DNA from: Bacteroidota bacterium
GTDB lineage: Bacteria > Bacteroidota > Bacteroidia > Bacteroidales > CAIXZF01
DNA length: 64,000 nucleotides
Assembly: GCA_022709385.1 (NCBI GenBank)
Contig: JAKLIX010000007.1
Coordinates: forward strand, 62,001-126,000
Direction of reading: 5' to 3'
A model generated the notes under the pieces. That model saw only the letters and a program-made list of their open reading frames with translations, ran no database searches and was not told the origin of the DNA. Numbering within the stretch: the first letter of the stretch is position 1; each line of letters opens with the position of its first letter. Shown piece after piece: positions 17,262-24,221 of the stretch. The translations under genes and the position numbers were made by a program.

Positions 17262-17350
17262 CAGGTTTGCGAATGCAAAGCTGTTCAGGTTGAGTAATGC
17301 CGTACACCCCTGGGTCTTAATTTTCTCGCAAACTCATTCCGTGTCGGTAT
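17255..17350 (+). repeat. Dispersed structured element, copy 1
   Basis: Stem P1: 17255-17264 with 17281-17291 (AACTTGACAG / CTGTTCAGGTT, one G.U and one bulge). Its loop holds arm B, GTTTGCGA (17265-17272), complementary to B' TCGCAAAC (17326-17333). Between them arm A (ATGCCGTACAC, 17297-17307) pairs with A' (GTGTCGGTAT, 17341-17350). The order B-A-B'-A' is pseudoknot-like. It overlaps the phosphoesterase stop and ends 31 bases before the HIT gene. Other copies: 24008-24106 (minus), 40868-40953, 55853-55950. Confidence 0.65.
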
Positions 17351-17381
17351 AGATTAATATGAAGCGGAAAAATATTGGAAA

Positions 17382-17819
17382 ATGAGTTCAGATAACATGG
17401 AAATTGACTGCTTGTTCTGCAGCATTGTAAATGGGGGTATTGATGCCTACAGGGTTTTTGAGAATGAACACACCCTGGTGATCCTGGACATTAATCCCAT
17501 TAATCCGGGTCACCTGCTGGTCATCCCCAAAAAACATTTCAGTCGCTTAAAGGATATGGATGAAATGTATGGTGTGGAAGTATTCCGCACTGTGATGAAA
17601 ATGGAAAATCTGGTCTCTGCTTGCGGATGTTCCGGGACCAATATCCTTCAGAACAATGGTAAGGTTGCAGGGCAGGAAATCGGACATGTGCATTTTCATA
17701 TTATTCCGCGGTTCACGGATGACGGATTCCGGTTTAAGCGGAGGAAAGTACCGGTAACCCCTGCCATGCTTGATTTTGCCCTGGATTATTACCGTAAAAA
17801 GCTTGAAAGTTCCATTTGA
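17382..17819 (+). CDS. HIT-family nucleotide hydrolase/transferase
   Basis: 145 residues with an N-terminal zinc-type CxxC (CLFCSIV, about 12-17), the substrate-facing 'INPGHLLVIPKKH', and the histidine triad GHVHFHIIPR (about 106-115), whose middle His is the nucleophile. HIT proteins hydrolyse nucleoside phosphoramidates or dinucleotides. Length and motifs agree with the Hint/Fhit-type bacterial proteins. The last 31 bases overlap the convergent phosphoesterase gene. Start at 17382 follows structured copy 1 by 31 bases, so this element would lie in the leader if the gene is transcribed with its upstream neighbour. Confidence 0.9.
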   Translation: MSSDNMEIDCLFCSIVNGGIDAYRVFENEHTLVILDINPINPGHLLVIPKKHFSRLKDMDEMYGVEVFRTVMKMENLVSACGCSGTNILQNNGKVAGQEIGHVHFHIIPRFTDDGFRFKRRKVPVTPAMLDFALDYYRKKLESSI

Positions 17820-18364
17820 ATGATGGCATAAACCTGTTCGAAGGAGACAGGCTTGAAATCAATAACCTCCGCGCTGACATTGACCGTTTTATTTTTACAG
17901 TTGATGAATGGGTAATTCGCCAGGTCATTGTTATGTTTGTGCCCATGGATGATCCATCCGTCCCAGCCAAGCGGCAGGTTTTGGCGATTGGGATCATGGA
18001 TCAATAAAAATTCCAGGTCTTTCCATGTGACAAAAAGATAGGGGACTCCGTCACCCGGTTTATCATGATTTCCCGTGATATGAATGATTTGGCCGTTCAG
18101 TTTCTTCTTCCAGGTACTCGCAGCACCGGCTTTCCTGCCATAGGCCATGTCACCCAGGTAATAGACAAGGTCATCCTCACAGACGGTTTCGTTCCATCTC
18201 CTGATCATGAAACGGTTCATCCGGCCCAGGTTGGCAAAGGGCCTTCTGCACATTTCAATGATCCCTTTATGCCCAAAATGATGGTCACCGATCAGGAAAA
18301 CCCTGGGAGCTTCGATCTGACTGTGATCATTTTCTTTCTTAAAATTATTGGAATAGGCAATCAT
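17789..18364 (-). CDS. Calcineurin-like phosphoesterase
   Basis: 191 residues with the full metallophosphoesterase motif set: GDHHFGHKGI (about 26-35), YYLGDMAYG (about 68-76), ITGNHDKPGDG (about 96-106), and HGHKHN (about 139-144). The 'DxHFGH' start is typical of the small phage and bacterial YfcE/MPE-type esterases. Substrate unknown. It overlaps the HIT gene tail-to-tail by 31 bases. The first ATG at 18364 gives 20 residues before the first motif, so a slightly later start is possible. Confidence 0.85.
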   Translation of the reverse strand: MIAYSNNFKKENDHSQIEAPRVFLIGDHHFGHKGIIEMCRRPFANLGRMNRFMIRRWNETVCEDDLVYYLGDMAYGRKAGAASTWKKKLNGQIIHITGNHDKPGDGVPYLFVTWKDLEFLLIHDPNRQNLPLGWDGWIIHGHKHNNDLANYPFINCKNKTVNVSAEVIDFKPVSFEQVYAIIQMELSSFLR

Positions 18365-18416
18365 CGATCCCTTGTTTATTGATCAGCATGATAACATTTG
18401 CATATTAGGGTTCTGA

Positions 18417-18424
18417 CAAAAATA
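18417..18424 (-). promoter_or_regulatory. -7 promoter box for the minus-strand phosphoesterase
   Basis: TATTTTTG on the minus strand matches TAnnTTTG; no TTG at the proper distance. It lies just downstream of the decayed TPR gene, about 45 bases before the ATG at 18364. Confidence 0.4.
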
Positions 18425-18438
18425 CACCAAATGCTTCA

Positions 18439-18690
18439 TCAATCCTTACCATCATTTTTTAGGTTGCGCAATGCAACTTCCGCATGAAAAAAGCCTGGTT
18501 CGGCTGCTTTTCGAAGGTCTTGGATCATTTCATCCCTAATTATAAGCAATTTCCAACCTGCTACCCGGTTAAAATAGACCTCTGGTCCCACAGGATCAAG
18601 TTCAATTGCATGACCATAATCTGCCAGGGCTCCTTCGAAATCTTTGAGAATCTTCTTAAGCTAGCCCCGCTGAAGTATCTGCCTGCATCC
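18439..18690 (-). pseudogene. Decayed TPR protein remnant
   Basis: On the minus strand the frame ending at TGA 18441-18439 reads 'LKDFEGALADYGHAIELDP', then a second helix pair and 'LRKAAEPGFFHAEVALRNLK', which is a TPR unit and its end. Upstream in this frame a TAG interrupts 'QRG*LKK', and the expected 'DAGRYF' lead-in continues in another frame, so at least one stop and one frameshift are present. No start or intact 5' part is visible. The 88-codon frame on the opposite strand (18484-18750) is a shadow of this remnant. Confidence 0.6.
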
Positions 18691-18799
18691 TATTTAAAGA
18701 AAGAAATTGTATTGGGAATACCTGCTTGTGTTAGTACTTACGCGGATTGAAGAAAACAGGAAATGATCAGAAGCAATGCAAAATGTCACAAGAAATAAG

Positions 18800-18807
18800 T
18801 AGATTTG
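18800..18807 (+). promoter_or_regulatory. -7 promoter box directly before the PRTase-like gene
   Basis: TAGATTTG matches TAnnTTTG. Transcription would start at about 18814, at or next to the ATG at 18815, implying an almost leaderless message. No good -33 element is seen, so this is tentative. Confidence 0.3.
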
Positions 18808-18814
18808 CTTGAAG

Positions 18815-19684
18815 ATGGAACTCTGGTTAAAATATTACGCGGCTAATAAACCGGACTTTGACAAGAAGTTAAGCGTCGCATCCGTCGAAGAATGGCAATC
18901 CTTTACCATAGAATCAGCTGTGCTTTCCTCTGTCCTCTGGCCGGGCGAACCATGCTTCCACCTTCCATACAGGCATATGAAGCGCAACCATCCCCATGAG
19001 CGGGATTATGTTAATAATACGGAAAGAAATTTATCATACCTTCAGGGCTGCCGGAAACTGGCGGAGTCATTAAATAAACTGTTGAGTGGAGCCCGGTGCC
19101 TCGTGTATGCCCCGCTCCGGGGGGCTTATCCAATTTGGAAAGTTACAGCACAGTTTATTAAAGATATTGAATGTTCGGTTTGTTACCCGGTTACCTCCAG
19201 TTTTATTTTCTTTCCGGAGGGTTCCGTTTATATCAATAAGAAGGGCAGGCCTGCAAGTGGCAGATATAACCATATCCTTGAACTTACCCGGATCAGACCC
19301 TTCCTCGACCAGTTCGATTATTTACTGTATGTGGATGAGATCGTCTCCGGTTCTATGATGAAAGGGCATTTGCAGGACATGTTCCGGCTTGGCATCCACC
19401 ACCAGATCCCGGTAATCGCCATGGGCCTGGCCGATAGCTTCGGTCTGCGTTCCACAACCAACCGCCATGCCATCGAAAAATTCCGGCAAAAAGGCATACT
19501 CAGATACTTCCTTTGGGAAGGTTGCCAGAGTCTCATCACGGAAGACCAGAAATTCCTGCTGGGTATACACTACATTGATTATCATTCAGGTCCGCATGTA
19601 GTTCCCGTTCTGAATGCGGAATTATCCTATTTCAAGGAAAAGATGGAATTTGACAATGACCTTTATGGACATCATTTAGACTGA
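18815..19684 (+). CDS. Phosphoribosyltransferase-like protein of unknown function
   Basis: 289 residues from ATG 18815 (a TTG two codons earlier is less likely). The central part has the look of a PRTase fold: a strand-loop 'CLVYAPLRGAYPIWKV' (about 92-107) and, further on, 'YLLYVDEIVSGSMMKGHL' (about 168-185), which sits where type I PRTases have their acidic pair plus T/S-G-x-T PRPP loop. Here the final Thr is Met. The N-terminal 80 residues and the C-terminal 80 are unassigned. No signal peptide, so cytoplasmic. It stands alone between two pseudogenes; accessory status is plausible. Alternatives: a divergent orphan family. Confidence 0.5.
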   Translation: MELWLKYYAANKPDFDKKLSVASVEEWQSFTIESAVLSSVLWPGEPCFHLPYRHMKRNHPHERDYVNNTERNLSYLQGCRKLAESLNKLLSGARCLVYAPLRGAYPIWKVTAQFIKDIECSVCYPVTSSFIFFPEGSVYINKKGRPASGRYNHILELTRIRPFLDQFDYLLYVDEIVSGSMMKGHLQDMFRLGIHHQIPVIAMGLADSFGLRSTTNRHAIEKFRQKGILRYFLWEGCQSLITEDQKFLLGIHYIDYHSGPHVVPVLNAELSYFKEKMEFDNDLYGHHLD

Positions 19685-19687
19685 TAG

Positions 19688-19885
19688 TCATCGTCAATAA
19701 AAAATAGCGAAAGTATAGCGATTGTCGGGAACGATCTTCAAATAGATCGCTCAACCTACGAAATATTACAGGTTTTGGGAATATCTTTACTGGATAAAAG
19801 CCCTGTAAAAGAGCTGTTTTCAAATTCGGATTACAATGATGTTAAAGAACTTTTTTATAATCAATTGAAAATGAACCTAATTTAA
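19688..19885 (+). pseudogene. IS4-family transposase C-terminal remnant
   Basis: A frame without a start runs to TAA at 19883-19885 and reads 'AIVGNDLQIDRSTYEILQVL' then 'GISLLDKSPVKELF' and 'NDVKELFYNQLKMNLI'. This is the C-terminal end typical of Bacteroidota IS4-family (DDE) transposases. About 80-85% of the gene is absent and no left end is seen, so the insertion was truncated, apparently against the end of the PRTase-like gene. AT-rich codon use differs from neighbours. Confidence 0.7.
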
Positions 19886-19993
19886 GTGGACACTTGCGCA
19901 ATGAGGTTATAAATTAATAATTTGGAGTCAATTTAAATAGCAAATCAGATGAATTTTTTATGATGATAACAATTCGTTATAAAGTAGGTTGGC

Positions 19994-20215
19994 TCATGTT
20001 TGATGAGTGAGTGTAAAGAAAAGGAGTACAGCCTGTCATCAGGTGACACAATCCGCAAGCTCCTTAGTATTCTAGTTTGGAAATGTGCTAATGTGTTGGT
20101 TTGCTGATGATCGTGTGCTGGTTTATCGTTTTCACGTCACCACGCCACGTGCACATGTGCACATGTGCACGTGTGCACACGTATTGCCGCCGATTCATGT
20201 TTGATGAGTGAGTGT
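19994..20215. repeat. 21-base direct repeat pair bounding a non-coding block
   Basis: The same 21 bases (TCATGTTTGATGAGTGAGTG plus T) occur at 19994-20014 and 20195-20215. Between them lie a 10-12 base periodic CA-rich array in reverse orientation (about 20080-20125) and the alternating purine-pyrimidine tract. The stretch 19886-20232 has no gene I can support. Confidence 0.7.
20146..20184. repeat. 39-base alternating purine-pyrimidine tract with a 26-base perfect palindrome
   Basis: Every step from 20146 to 20184 alternates pyrimidine and purine, built from GTGCACAT and CACGTG words. Positions 20147-20172 form a perfect self-complementary palindrome with no loop, centred between 20159 and 20160. 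Such sequence can form Z-DNA or a cruciform. Confidence 0.9.
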
Positions 20216-20232
20216 GAGTGCGAGAGCGAAGA

Positions 20233-20291
20233 AAAATCAGAGCAGAAAGGCTTTCCCACATCGCTCTCGCTCCCACACTCGCTCTGATTTT
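20233..20291 (-). terminator. Terminator-like hairpin after tRNA-Leu
   Basis: Perfect 11-base arms AAAATCAGAGC and GCTCTGATTTT are separated by 37 bases and followed on the transcript by more T's. It starts two bases after the tRNA-Leu 3' end. The long loop makes efficiency uncertain. Confidence 0.5.
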
Positions 20292-20292
20292 G

Positions 20293-20376
20293 TACCCGGA
20301 GCGGGACTTGAACCCGCACGGCCGCAATGGCCAAAGGATTTTAAGTCCTTCGTGTCTACCGTTCCACCACCCGGGC
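20293..20376 (-). tRNA. tRNA-Leu (UAA anticodon)
   Basis: 84 bases fold as a class II tRNA: acceptor GCCCGGG with TCCGGGT, D arm with GGTGGAACGGTAGACAC, anticodon stem AAGGA/TCCTT with loop CTTAAAA (anticodon TAA), a long variable arm (GGCCATTGCGGCC) and T arm GCGGGTTCAAGTCCCGC. Discriminator A; the CCA end is not encoded. It reads UUA. Confidence 0.95.
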
Positions 20377-20456
20377 TTACGGGTGTGAGGGTGGGTGTGG
20401 GTGTGGGTGTGAGGGTGAGAGGGTGTGGGTGTGAGTGTGGGTGTGGGTGTGAGGGG
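20377..20456. repeat. GGGTGT-type minisatellite between the two tRNAs
   Basis: An 80-base stretch made almost only of GGGTGT, GAGGGT and GTGAGT words on the plus strand, with more than ten runs of three or more G. The plus strand could form G-quadruplexes; the tRNA transcript carries the C-rich complement. Confidence 0.85.
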
Positions 20457-20458
20457 AT

Positions 20459-20487
20459 AAAAAAAGCCTCTCGGTTACGGAGGCTTT
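20459..20487 (-). terminator. Rho-independent terminator after tRNA-Gly
   Basis: AAAGCCTC (20463-20470) and GAGGCTTT (20480-20487) form an 8-bp stem; on the minus strand it is followed by a T-run. It separates tRNA-Gly from tRNA-Leu, for which no separate promoter is seen, so partial read-through is likely. Confidence 0.7.
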
Positions 20488-20494
20488 GATCTTG

Positions 20495-20567
20495 AGCGGA
20501 AAACGGGACTCGAACCCGCGACCCTAACCTTGGCAAGGTTATGCTCTACCAACTGAGCTACTTCCGC
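20495..20567 (-). tRNA. tRNA-Gly (GCC anticodon)
   Basis: 73 bases with acceptor GCGGAAG/TTTCCGC, D arm TAGCTCAGTTGGTAGAGC, anticodon stem TAACC/GGTTA with loop TTGCCAA (anticodon GCC), and T arm GCGGGTTCGAGTCCCGT. Discriminator U; CCA not encoded. First tRNA of the pair. Confidence 0.95.
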
Positions 20568-20659
20568 GAGTGGGTGTGAGGGTGGGTGTGGGGGTGGGTG
20601 TGGGGATTAGAGAGTGGGTGTGTGTGTGGGTGTGTGTGTGGGTGTGGGGGTGGGATTTG
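20568..20659. repeat. Second GGGTGT-type minisatellite, in the tRNA leader
   Basis: About 90 bases of GGGTGT/GTGTGT/GGGGGTG words between the tRNA-Gly 5' end and its promoter. Same composition as 20377-20456, so the repeat flanks tRNA-Gly on both sides. Confidence 0.85.
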
Positions 20660-20666
20660 GGGAGGA

Positions 20667-20696
20667 CAAAGGTACGAATAGATTTATTTCAGTCAA
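20667..20696 (-). promoter_or_regulatory. Promoter of the tRNA-Gly/tRNA-Leu unit
   Basis: On the minus strand TTG (20696-20694), 19 bases, TACCTTTG (20674-20667): an exact Bacteroidota consensus. The start would be near 20660, leaving a C-rich leader of about 90 bases. It lies just after the mutS stop on the same strand. Confidence 0.65.
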
Positions 20697-20705
20697 GGGA
20701 AAAAT

Positions 20706-23324
20706 TCAGCCTTTGAGTCTTTTTTTAATCTCATTCAGTTTCATCAGGGCTTCAACCGGAGTTAAGGTGTTTATATCCAGATTGATAAGCATATCCCTTA
20801 ATTCCTCCAGCAAGGGATCATTGAGCTGGATGAAGCTCAGCTGCATCTCATCCTTCCTTCCTTTCCCCTTAGCCTCAGCTTTTTGTTTTTTACCTTCTTC
20901 CTTACGATCGTGCGAGGCTTCGAGCCATTGCAGCACCTCTCCCGCCCGGCTGATGACCGAAGCGGGCATGCCGGCCATTCGGGCCACATGGATCCCGAAG
21001 CTGTGTTCCGTTCCGCCGGGGACGATCTTTCGAAGGAAAAGCACTTTATTCCCCACTTCTCTGACGCTGACGTGATAGTTGCGTATCCTTTCCATCCCCT
21101 GGGCCATTTCGTTCAGTTCATGATAATGGGTTGCGAAAAGGACCTTTGGTCTGGCAAGCGGATGATTATGAAGGTATTCTGCTATAGACCAGGCGATGGA
21201 AATGCCGTCATAGGTACTGGTTCCCCTGCCGATCTCATCTAACAGCACGAGGCTGCGGTTGGAGATATTATTGAGGATGGAAGCGGTTTCATTCATTTCC
21301 ACCATAAAGGTGGATTCACCGGAGGAGATATTGTCGGATGCCCCCACGCGGGTGAAGATCTTGTCGACCAGTCCGATACTGGCAGAAGCGGCAGGCACGT
21401 AACAGCCGAGTTGAGCCATGAGCACGATGAGGGCGGTCTGGCGCAGGTAAGCCGATTTTCCCGACATATTGGGCCCGGTGATGATCAGGATCTGCTGTTG
21501 GTGGTTATCGAGGAGTACATCATTGGCCACATAGGTTTCGCCGGGGGGAAGCTGTTGTTCGATGACGGGATGGCGACCGTCGCGTATATCGATGACGAGC
21601 CCCTCGTTGACAGATGGTCTGCAATAATGATTCTTTTCTGAGACGAGGCTGAACGAATGCAATACGTCGAGCCGGGCAAGGAGTCCGGCATTCAGCTGTA
21701 CCGGAGCGATATAGTCGGATATGGCCAGCACCAGGTCGGAGAACAGCCGCGCTTCGATGGCCAGCATCTTTTCTTCGGCACCCAGAATTTTTTCCTCGTA
21801 CTCCTTGAGTTCATCCGTAATGTAACGTTCGCTGCCTACGAGGGTTTGCTTGCGGTGCCATTCCGGAGGCACCTTGTTTTTATGGGCATTGGTTACCTCG
21901 AGGTAATAACCGAAAACATTGTTGTACCCTATTTTCAGGGAGCTGATTCCGGTACGTTCAATTTCCCGCTGCTGCATGGCACTGAGGTAATCTTTTCCTG
22001 ACCAGGCCAGGCTGCGCAGTTCATCTAACTCTGTGTCCACCCTGTCGGCGATGACATTACCTTTTCCGAGAGTAGCCGGCGGATCTTCCCTGATTTCGCG
22101 TCCGATCTTTTCGGCGATAAACTGGCAGGGGTTCAGTTGTTCTCCAATTTTATTAAAGGATGGGAGTTGTGCCCCGGTGCAGGCTGCTTTCACCGGGTGA
22201 ATGGCATCGAGGGCCCTTTTGAGGTGGCGGATCTCCCTCGGGGTGATTCGTCCGACTGCAACCCTTGAAATAAGACGTTCCAGGTCGCCCGTCACGCGGA
22301 GGTTTGCCGCAATGGTATCTCTAAGTCCCTGATTTTCGAGCAGGTGGCCGACAATATCCAGTCTTTCCTCGATGGGCAGTTTGTCTTTCAGCGGCAGGGC
22401 GATAAAGCGTTTCAGCAGGCGTGCACCCATGGGGGTCAGGGTGTGGTCGAGGATGGAAAGCAGGGTGGCGCCCTGTTCGTGAGGCGAAGAAAGCAGTTCA
22501 AGGTTGCGGATCGTAAAGCGGTCGAGCCAGACATGGTGATCCTCATCGAGACGGGTGATCCTGCTGATATGGGACAGTTTGTCGTGCTGGGTTTCAGAAA
22601 GATAATGCATGCAGGCACCGGCCGCAATGACCCCTGGTTTGTATTCCTCCACCCCATATCCCTTCAGGGAAGTGGTCCCGAAATGACGCAGCAGCAATTC
22701 CTCTGCAAATTCATGTGTAAAGACCCAATCATCGAAAGTATTGATATAGAAGCGATTGCCAAAAACATCGCAGAAATCCTGTCTTTTGTTTTTCTGTACG
22801 ATGACTTCATTGGGATGGAGGCTTTGGAGCAGCTTATCGAGGTATTCGTTGCTGCCCTGGGCGAGGAAGAATTCTCCGGTGGAGACATCGAGGAAGGCGA
22901 TACCGCTGTGCTGTGGCATGAGATGCACGGCGGCAAGGAAGTTATTCTCCTTGTTTTCCAGTATCTTATCGTTGTATGTGACCCCGGGCGTCACCAGTTC
23001 GGTAACGCCTCTTTTCACCAGCTTTTTCGTCAGTTTGGGATCTTCGAGCTGGTCGCAGATGGCAACGCGATGCCCGGCCCTGACGAGTTTGGGAAGGTAG
23101 GTATCGAGGGAATGGTGCGGAAAGCCGGCAAGTTCCACGAAGCTGGCCGCTCCGTTGGCCCGTCTGGTGAGCACAATGCCAAGGATGGCCGAGGTTTTCA
23201 CGGCATCTTCCCCGAAAGTCTCATAGAAGTCGCCTACCCTGAAGAGCAGCAAGGCATCGGGGTATTTCGCCTTGACGGAGAAATACTGCTTCATGAGGGG
23301 GGTTTCCACAATTTTTTCGGCCAT
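20706..23324 (-). CDS. mutS: DNA mismatch repair protein MutS
   Basis: 872 residues from ATG 23324. This start is chosen over one 69 bases upstream because it puts [20 protein letters not shown], the conserved N-terminal mismatch-binding segment with '[10 protein letters not shown]', at the start, and because a -7 box lies at 23348-23355, inside the longer form. The ATPase domain has Walker A GPNMSGKS (about 616) and '[12 protein letters not shown]' (about 695), followed by the helix-turn-helix dimerisation region; a Lys/Glu-rich linker (about 800) precedes the C-terminal tetramer segment ([17 protein letters not shown]). It recognises mismatches and recruits MutL. Full length for the family; divergent from the RNA methylase gene. 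Confidence 0.97.
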   Translation of the reverse strand: MAEKIVETPLMKQYFSVKAKYPDALLLFRVGDFYETFGEDAVKTSAILGIVLTRRANGAASFVELAGFPHHSLDTYLPKLVRAGHRVAICDQLEDPKLTKKLVKRGVTELVTPGVTYNDKILENKENNFLAAVHLMPQHSGIAFLDVSTGEFFLAQGSNEYLDKLLQSLHPNEVIVQKNKRQDFCDVFGNRFYINTFDDWVFTHEFAEELLLRHFGTTSLKGYGVEEYKPGVIAAGACMHYLSETQHDKLSHISRITRLDEDHHVWLDRFTIRNLELLSSPHEQGATLLSILDHTLTPMGARLLKRFIALPLKDKLPIEERLDIVGHLLENQGLRDTIAANLRVTGDLERLISRVAVGRITPREIRHLKRALDAIHPVKAACTGAQLPSFNKIGEQLNPCQFIAEKIGREIREDPPATLGKGNVIADRVDTELDELRSLAWSGKDYLSAMQQREIERTGISSLKIGYNNVFGYYLEVTNAHKNKVPPEWHRKQTLVGSERYITDELKEYEEKILGAEEKMLAIEARLFSDLVLAISDYIAPVQLNAGLLARLDVLHSFSLVSEKNHYCRPSVNEGLVIDIRDGRHPVIEQQLPPGETYVANDVLLDNHQQQILIITGPNMSGKSAYLRQTALIVLMAQLGCYVPAASASIGLVDKIFTRVGASDNISSGESTFMVEMNETASILNNISNRSLVLLDEIGRGTSTYDGISIAWSIAEYLHNHPLARPKVLFATHYHELNEMAQGMERIRNYHVSVREVGNKVLFLRKIVPGGTEHSFGIHVARMAGMPASVISRAGEVLQWLEASHDRKEEGKKQKAEAKGKGRKDEMQLSFIQLNDPLLEELRDMLINLDINTLTPVEALMKLNEIKKRLKG

Positions 23325-23347
23325 GGCTGGCTGCGGTTCATTTTTCA

Positions 23348-23355
23348 CAAAAATA
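23348..23355 (-). promoter_or_regulatory. -7 promoter box for mutS
   Basis: TATTTTTG on the minus strand, 24 bases before the mutS ATG at 23324; no clear -33 element. Confidence 0.4.
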
Positions 23356-23425
23356 CAGTATGTTTGATGACTGATAAGCAGTTGCCGTTTCATTTATCAA
23401 CATTCTTCACCACAGCCACTGCCCG

Positions 23426-23998
23426 ATGAAGAAACTGACAAACCCTGAGCTGAACAGGATGGATGCCGGTGCATTTCGCAAGGCTGAAAAGTTACCGGTA
23501 TGGATTATCCTCGACAACATCCGGAGCCAGCACAATATCGGTTCGGTCTTTCGCAGCACGGACGCTTTCAGGGCGGAGGGCATCAGTTTGTGCGGCATAT
23601 CTGCCGTCCCGCCTCACCGCGAGATTCACCGCACGGCGCTCGGAGCGGAAGACAGTGTGGCCTGGCGGTATTTTCAGGAAACTGTTGATGCCGTGAAAAC
23701 ACTCAGGGAACAAGGCTACCTGGTGGCAGCCGTGGAACAGGCAGAAGGATCGGTGATGCTGCAGCATTTCGTTCCGGAGCCCGGCAGAAAACTCGCCCTG
23801 GTGTTCGGAAATGAGATTCACGGGGTGGACGAATCCGTGATGGACCTGGTTGACCTATGTATCGAAATACCACAGTTCGGAACGAAGCATTCATTCAATA
23901 TTGCGGTGAGTGCCGGCATCATCCTCTGGGAGGTGACAGTTAAACTGGGATTGTTTGCATCGGAGACCGGCGAAGGCAAAGAAAAAAATCAGTTTTGA
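23426..23998 (+). CDS. SpoU-family (TrmH-type) RNA 2'-O-methyltransferase
   Basis: 190 residues with the three SPOUT-class motifs: motif 1 'NIRSQHNIGSVFRSTDAF' (about 31-48), motif 2 'LALVFGNEIHGVDESVM' (about 121-137) and motif 3 'IEIPQFGTKHSFNIAVSAGI' (about 144-163). These form the trefoil-knot SAM site that methylates ribose 2'-OH in tRNA or rRNA; which target cannot be read here. The short size without an extra N-terminal domain favours a TrmH/TrmL-like tRNA enzyme. Divergent from mutS. Followed by a structured repeat copy on the opposite strand. Confidence 0.9.
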   Translation: MKKLTNPELNRMDAGAFRKAEKLPVWIILDNIRSQHNIGSVFRSTDAFRAEGISLCGISAVPPHREIHRTALGAEDSVAWRYFQETVDAVKTLREQGYLVAAVEQAEGSVMLQHFVPEPGRKLALVFGNEIHGVDESVMDLVDLCIEIPQFGTKHSFNIAVSAGIILWEVTVKLGLFASETGEGKEKNQF

Positions 23999-24007
23999 AA
24001 ACAACAT

Positions 24008-24106
24008 ATACCGAAAGAAAGCAGGAATGCGAAAAATGTGTTCCCAGAGTCATCGGTATAACTGAATCTAAGTGAAAACTGCTTCGCATTTTCATTAAGA
24101 TTCAGT
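24008..24106 (-). repeat. Dispersed structured element, copy 3 (reverse orientation)
   Basis: Read on the minus strand: P1 arms 24106-24089 and 24078-24061 pair at 16 of 18 positions around a 10-base loop; arm B AATGCGAA (24090-24083) overlaps this loop and matches B' TTCGCATT (24033-24026); arm A ATACCGA (24059-24053) pairs perfectly with A' TCGGTAT (24014-24008). Same order and spacings as at 17255. It lies antisense between two plus-strand genes. Confidence 0.65.
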
Positions 24107-24139
24107 ATATCTTACACTTTGACTGTATCGATAAATATT

Positions 24140-24170
24140 TTTGGTTTTCATTCTTTAATCATTACCTTTG
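24140..24170 (+). promoter_or_regulatory. Strong Bacteroidota-type promoter of the lipoprotein gene
   Basis: TTTG (24140-24143), 19 bases, TACCTTTG (24163-24170): full consensus. Start near 24177; leader of about 45 bases to ATG 24222. Confidence 0.7.
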
Positions 24171-24221
24171 CACACTTATAGATGTTTACCCGGACAATTT
24201 TCATTGAATAACAATAAAACC

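Noticed and set aside
17255..17350. Integron attC site as explanation for the structured element
   Set aside because: The element lacks the RYYYAAC/GTTRRRY core sites and its arms interleave instead of nesting in one palindrome; no integrase is seen.
18484..18750. 88-codon plus-strand frame
   Set aside because: The opposite strand shows a recognisable decayed TPR; the plus frame has no family features.
22344..23429. 361-codon plus-strand frame
   Set aside because: Antisense shadow of mutS, which is certain.
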